Assembly: GCA_964230805.1 (NCBI GenBank) | Contig: CAXRIA010000006.1 | Span: 1 to 64,000, forward strand | Reading direction: 5' to 3' | From: Flavicella sp964230805 | GTDB taxonomy: Bacteria; Bacteroidota; Bacteroidia; Flavobacteriales; Flavobacteriaceae | Length of the DNA stretch: 64,000 bases | In this document: in pieces, positions 61,739-64,000 of the stretch | Layout of the letters: each line of letters starts with the position of its first letter | Numbering within the stretch: position 1 is the stretch's first letter | Translations under genes and position numbers: made by a program | The notes under the pieces: model-generated | What the model was told of the DNA's origin: nothing | Seen by the model: the letters and a program-made list of their open reading frames with translations, nothing else | Database searches by the model: none

Positions 61739-63052
61739 ATGAAGACGATTGACAGAATTCCTACGTCAAAAATACAACGCGCCTCCAAACTTGTTCAAAC
61801 GGGTGCAAAAGTTGGGGCGAACTACATAAAATTCTATGGGGAAAAACTGGTTGGCTCAGAAAAAGAAGCCAAAGAACGATTGAATGAAAACAATGCAGAA
61901 GCCATTTATGATGGCTTGAAAACCCTCAAAGGTAGTGCCCTGAAAGTTGCTCAAATGCTCAGCATGGAGAAAAACATCATGCCCCGTGCCTACGTAGAAA
62001 AATTCTCACTCTCTCAATTTTCTGTACCACCCATATCCCCCCCCTTGGTGGTAAAATCCTTTAAAAATTATTTTGGAAAACACCCAAATAGCATCTTTGA
62101 CGAATTCGATCTCAACTCTGTAAATGCCGCGAGTATTGGCCAAGTTCATCGTGCCAAGAAAAATGGAGAAACATTGGCTGTAAAAATTCAATATCCAGGA
62201 GTTGCGCAAAGTATTTCGTCAGATTTGGCATTGGTCAAGCCCATTGCCTTGAAAATGTTCAACATCAAAGGTGAAGGCTCTGATCAGTATTTTAAAGAAG
62301 TAGAGAACAAATTGACGGAAGAAACGAACTACACCCTAGAGTTTGAACAAAGTCAAGAGATCTCAAAATCCTGTGCACATATTAAGAATTTAAAATTTCC
62401 AAAATATTACAAAGAACTTTCGTCTGATAAAATTTTAACGATGTCGTGGATGTACGGGGTTCATTTGTCAGAGTACACCGAAAAACCAAGGGTCCAAAAT
62501 ACAGGTAACAAACTGGGTCAAGCGCTTTGGGACTTTTACATGTACCAAATGCACACCTTGAAGAAAGTACACGCCGATCCTCACCCTGGAAATTTTTTGG
62601 TGAGCCCAGAAGGTGAATTGATTGTCATTGATTTCGGCTGTATCAAAAGTATCCCCGATGATTTCTATATTCCTTATTTTGAACTTGCAAAAAAAGAAAA
62701 CATTGAAAATCCTGAATATTTTCAAAAAAAACTATACGAATTAGAAATCCTAAGAGAAGATGACTCAGCTGAAGAAGTGCGTTTCTTTACCAATCTATTC
62801 CACGAAATGTTGAGCCTCTTTACACAACCTTTCCAACAAAAAACGTTTGACTTCTCCGACGCTCATTTTTTCGGAAAAATTGCCGAACTCGGCACAAAAT
62901 ACGCCAAGAGTGCAGAACTAAGAAAAATGAATGGCAACAGAGGTTCCAAACATTTTATTTATATTAACAGAACGTTCTTCGGGTTGTATAATTTATTATT
63001 TGATCTGAAAGCAAACGAAATTAATATAAACACGTACAGCCCGAAATTATGA
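61739..63052 (+). CDS. AarF/UbiB (ABC1) family atypical kinase
   Basis: 437 residues. Kinase-like core: Ala/Lys in TLAVKIQYPG (about residue 148), the KxGQ-type motif as LKGSALKVAQMLSM, catalytic VHADPHPGNFLV and metal Asp in IDFGCIKSI. UbiB-like proteins assist quinone or lipid metabolism; this lineage uses menaquinone, so ubiquinone synthesis is not the likely role. Ends with a four-base overlap (ATGA) with the next gene. Confidence 0.88.
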   Translation: MKTIDRIPTSKIQRASKLVQTGAKVGANYIKFYGEKLVGSEKEAKERLNENNAEAIYDGLKTLKGSALKVAQMLSMEKNIMPRAYVEKFSLSQFSVPPISPPLVVKSFKNYFGKHPNSIFDEFDLNSVNAASIGQVHRAKKNGETLAVKIQYPGVAQSISSDLALVKPIALKMFNIKGEGSDQYFKEVENKLTEETNYTLEFEQSQEISKSCAHIKNLKFPKYYKELSSDKILTMSWMYGVHLSEYTEKPRVQNTGNKLGQALWDFYMYQMHTLKKVHADPHPGNFLVSPEGELIVIDFGCIKSIPDDFYIPYFELAKKENIENPEYFQKKLYELEILREDDSAEEVRFFTNLFHEMLSLFTQPFQQKTFDFSDAHFFGKIAELGTKYAKSAELRKMNGNRGSKHFIYINRTFFGLYNLLFDLKANEININTYSPKL

Positions 63053-63681
63053 TCTCATTTGACAAAGAAGCCATAGAAAACCTCACTTACGTCAAAAAAA
63101 TAAACCTCGTCAACTCTGTAACAGGTTACAAATCAGCCAACTTGATTGGTACAAAATCTAAAACAGGCGTCACAAATGTGGCTGTTTTTAGCTCGGTTAC
63201 CCATTTTGGCTCAAATCCAGCGATACTCGGATTTGTATTACGTCCAACCACGGTTATTCGAAATACTTATGAAAACATCAAAGAAACCGGTGTTTTTACG
63301 ATAAATCCAATTTTCAAATCGAACATAAAAGACGCGCATCACACCTCTGCAAAGTACCCCAAAGACGTTTCGGAGTTCGACAAAACCTCGCTTGAAGAAG
63401 AATACAAAGACAATTGGGAAGCTCCCTTTGTAAAAAAAGCCCCCATACAAATGGCTATGGAATACCTTGAAGAGTATGAAATCAAAGCCAATGGAACGAT
63501 CTTAGTACTCGCTGAAATTAAAAAAATATACGTACGTGAAGATCTTCTTGAAGACGACTACTTGATCAATCTGACCAAAGGAGAAATTGCAGCGATCAAT
63601 GGTCTTGACACCTATGCTGTGCCAACCAACAATCTTCGATTGAGTTACCAAAGACCAAAAGAAAGCCGCTCTGACGAATAA
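63049..63681 (+). CDS. flavin reductase family protein (FMN-binding split barrel)
   Basis: 210 residues. TNVAVFSSVTHFGSNPAILGFVLRPTTVIRNTYENIKETG is the FMN-binding pattern of the flavin reductase-like domain. It probably binds FMN and reduces or transfers electrons to a partner enzyme; the partner is unknown. It overlaps the UbiB-like gene by four bases. Confidence 0.85.
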   Translation: MISFDKEAIENLTYVKKINLVNSVTGYKSANLIGTKSKTGVTNVAVFSSVTHFGSNPAILGFVLRPTTVIRNTYENIKETGVFTINPIFKSNIKDAHHTSAKYPKDVSEFDKTSLEEEYKDNWEAPFVKKAPIQMAMEYLEEYEIKANGTILVLAEIKKIYVREDLLEDDYLINLTKGEIAAINGLDTYAVPTNNLRLSYQRPKESRSDE

Positions 63682-63703
63682 TGGCAGACAAAGAAACAAA
63701 CAT

Positions 63704-64000
63704 ATGAAAATTCTAATCACAGGCACAACCGGCTATATCGCCAAACGACTGATTCCTGTTTTGCTTTCCCAAAAGCACGAATTGGTTTGTTGTGTGCGTG
63801 ATCTTGATAGAATTCCAGAGGATTATATTGAACATCCGCAAGTTCAATTTTTAGAAATTGACTTTTTAAACGACACCCAAGGCATTCCTATAGATACTGA
63901 AATTGAGGCAGCTTATTATCTGATACACTCGATGTCATCGAACAACACCAATTTTGATGACTTGGAAAAAACTTGTGCGGTCAATTTCAAAAAACTTGCT
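63704..64000 (+). CDS. NAD(P)-binding SDR-type protein, cut by the window end
   Basis: The first 99 codons are visible. They begin MKILITGTTGYIAKRLIPVLL with the Rossmann motif GTTGYIA, then DRIPEDYIEHPQVQFLEIDFL, and AYYLIHSMSSN, as in NmrA-like or atypical short-chain dehydrogenases. The rest lies outside the window, so function and length cannot be judged. It follows the flavin reductase gene by 22 bases and is probably the fourth gene of the operon. Confidence 0.75.
   Translation, partial: MKILITGTTGYIAKRLIPVLLSQKHELVCCVRDLDRIPEDYIEHPQVQFLEIDFLNDTQGIPIDTEIEAAYYLIHSMSSNNTNFDDLEKTCAVNFKKLA

Noticed and set aside
1..64000. CRISPR arrays, insertion sequences, prophage or integrative elements
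   Set aside because: No regularly spaced long repeats, transposase, integrase or phage structural genes were seen. Codon use looks even across the window.

Overview
The window looks like ordinary chromosomal sequence from a member of the Flavobacteriaceae (Bacteroidota). It is AT-rich. Promoters follow the Bacteroidota pattern, with TTG about 19-20 bases upstream of TAnnTTTG. Several families are lineage markers: DUF4835, DUF6913, DUF2452, Lacal_2735, TIGR02757, a SigZ-type sigma factor and a HEPN-tailed sulfite reductase. No insertion sequence, prophage, CRISPR array or rRNA was seen. The only tRNA is tRNA-Gly(TCC). The genus cannot be named from the sequence alone.

Layout. 0.1-0.9 kb: OmpA-like lipoprotein. 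1-9.4 kb: one long minus-strand sulfur operon (DUF2061, cysH, cysD, cysN, sulfite reductase, cobA, a Met8-like siroheme enzyme, ferredoxin-NADP reductase, ferredoxin), followed by the gene of a likely Rrf2-type regulator. 9.9-18 kb: replication genes holA and dnaX, tRNA modification and small conserved genes, plus a sigma factor preceded by a 33-residue protein with 11 cysteines. 18-31 kb: tRNA-Gly, rhomboid, acyltransferase, a fused esterase, glmM, ABC-F ATPase, methyltransferase, thioesterase, a divergent regulator pair and ligA. 31-35 kb: HtrA protease and NhaC antiporter. 34.7-42.7 kb: methionine block (metX-thrA-metZ, metY, metK) with a clear SAM-I riboswitch and a probable SAM-II riboswitch. 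42.7-56.7 kb: udk, ftsB, glycosyltransferase, fabI, the bamD-rpoZ-coaBC-DUF4835-recN run, dapA, clpS, prmA, tpiA, a TlpA-like protein and a lone peptide permease. 56.8-64 kb: pyrF, msrA, a lipoyl E2, tspO, two tiny overlapping conserved genes, and a TetR-UbiB-flavin reductase-SDR operon cut by the window end.

How it fits together. Sulfate is activated (CysDN) and reduced to sulfite (CysH). It is then reduced to sulfide by a siroheme enzyme whose cofactor enzymes and probable electron donors lie in the same operon. Sulfide can be placed on activated homoserine by MetZ or MetY, and MetK makes SAM, which feeds back through riboswitches.

The points most worth a second look are these: dnaX is split into a gamma-sized zero frame and a tau-extension frame at an A11 run; a metallothionein-like mini-protein sits directly before a sigma factor with a cysteine-pair tail; two different SAM riboswitch classes lie within 2 kb; tandem 21-bp-phased operators sit upstream of the HtrA and TetR promoters; and the sulfite reductase carries a HEPN fusion.
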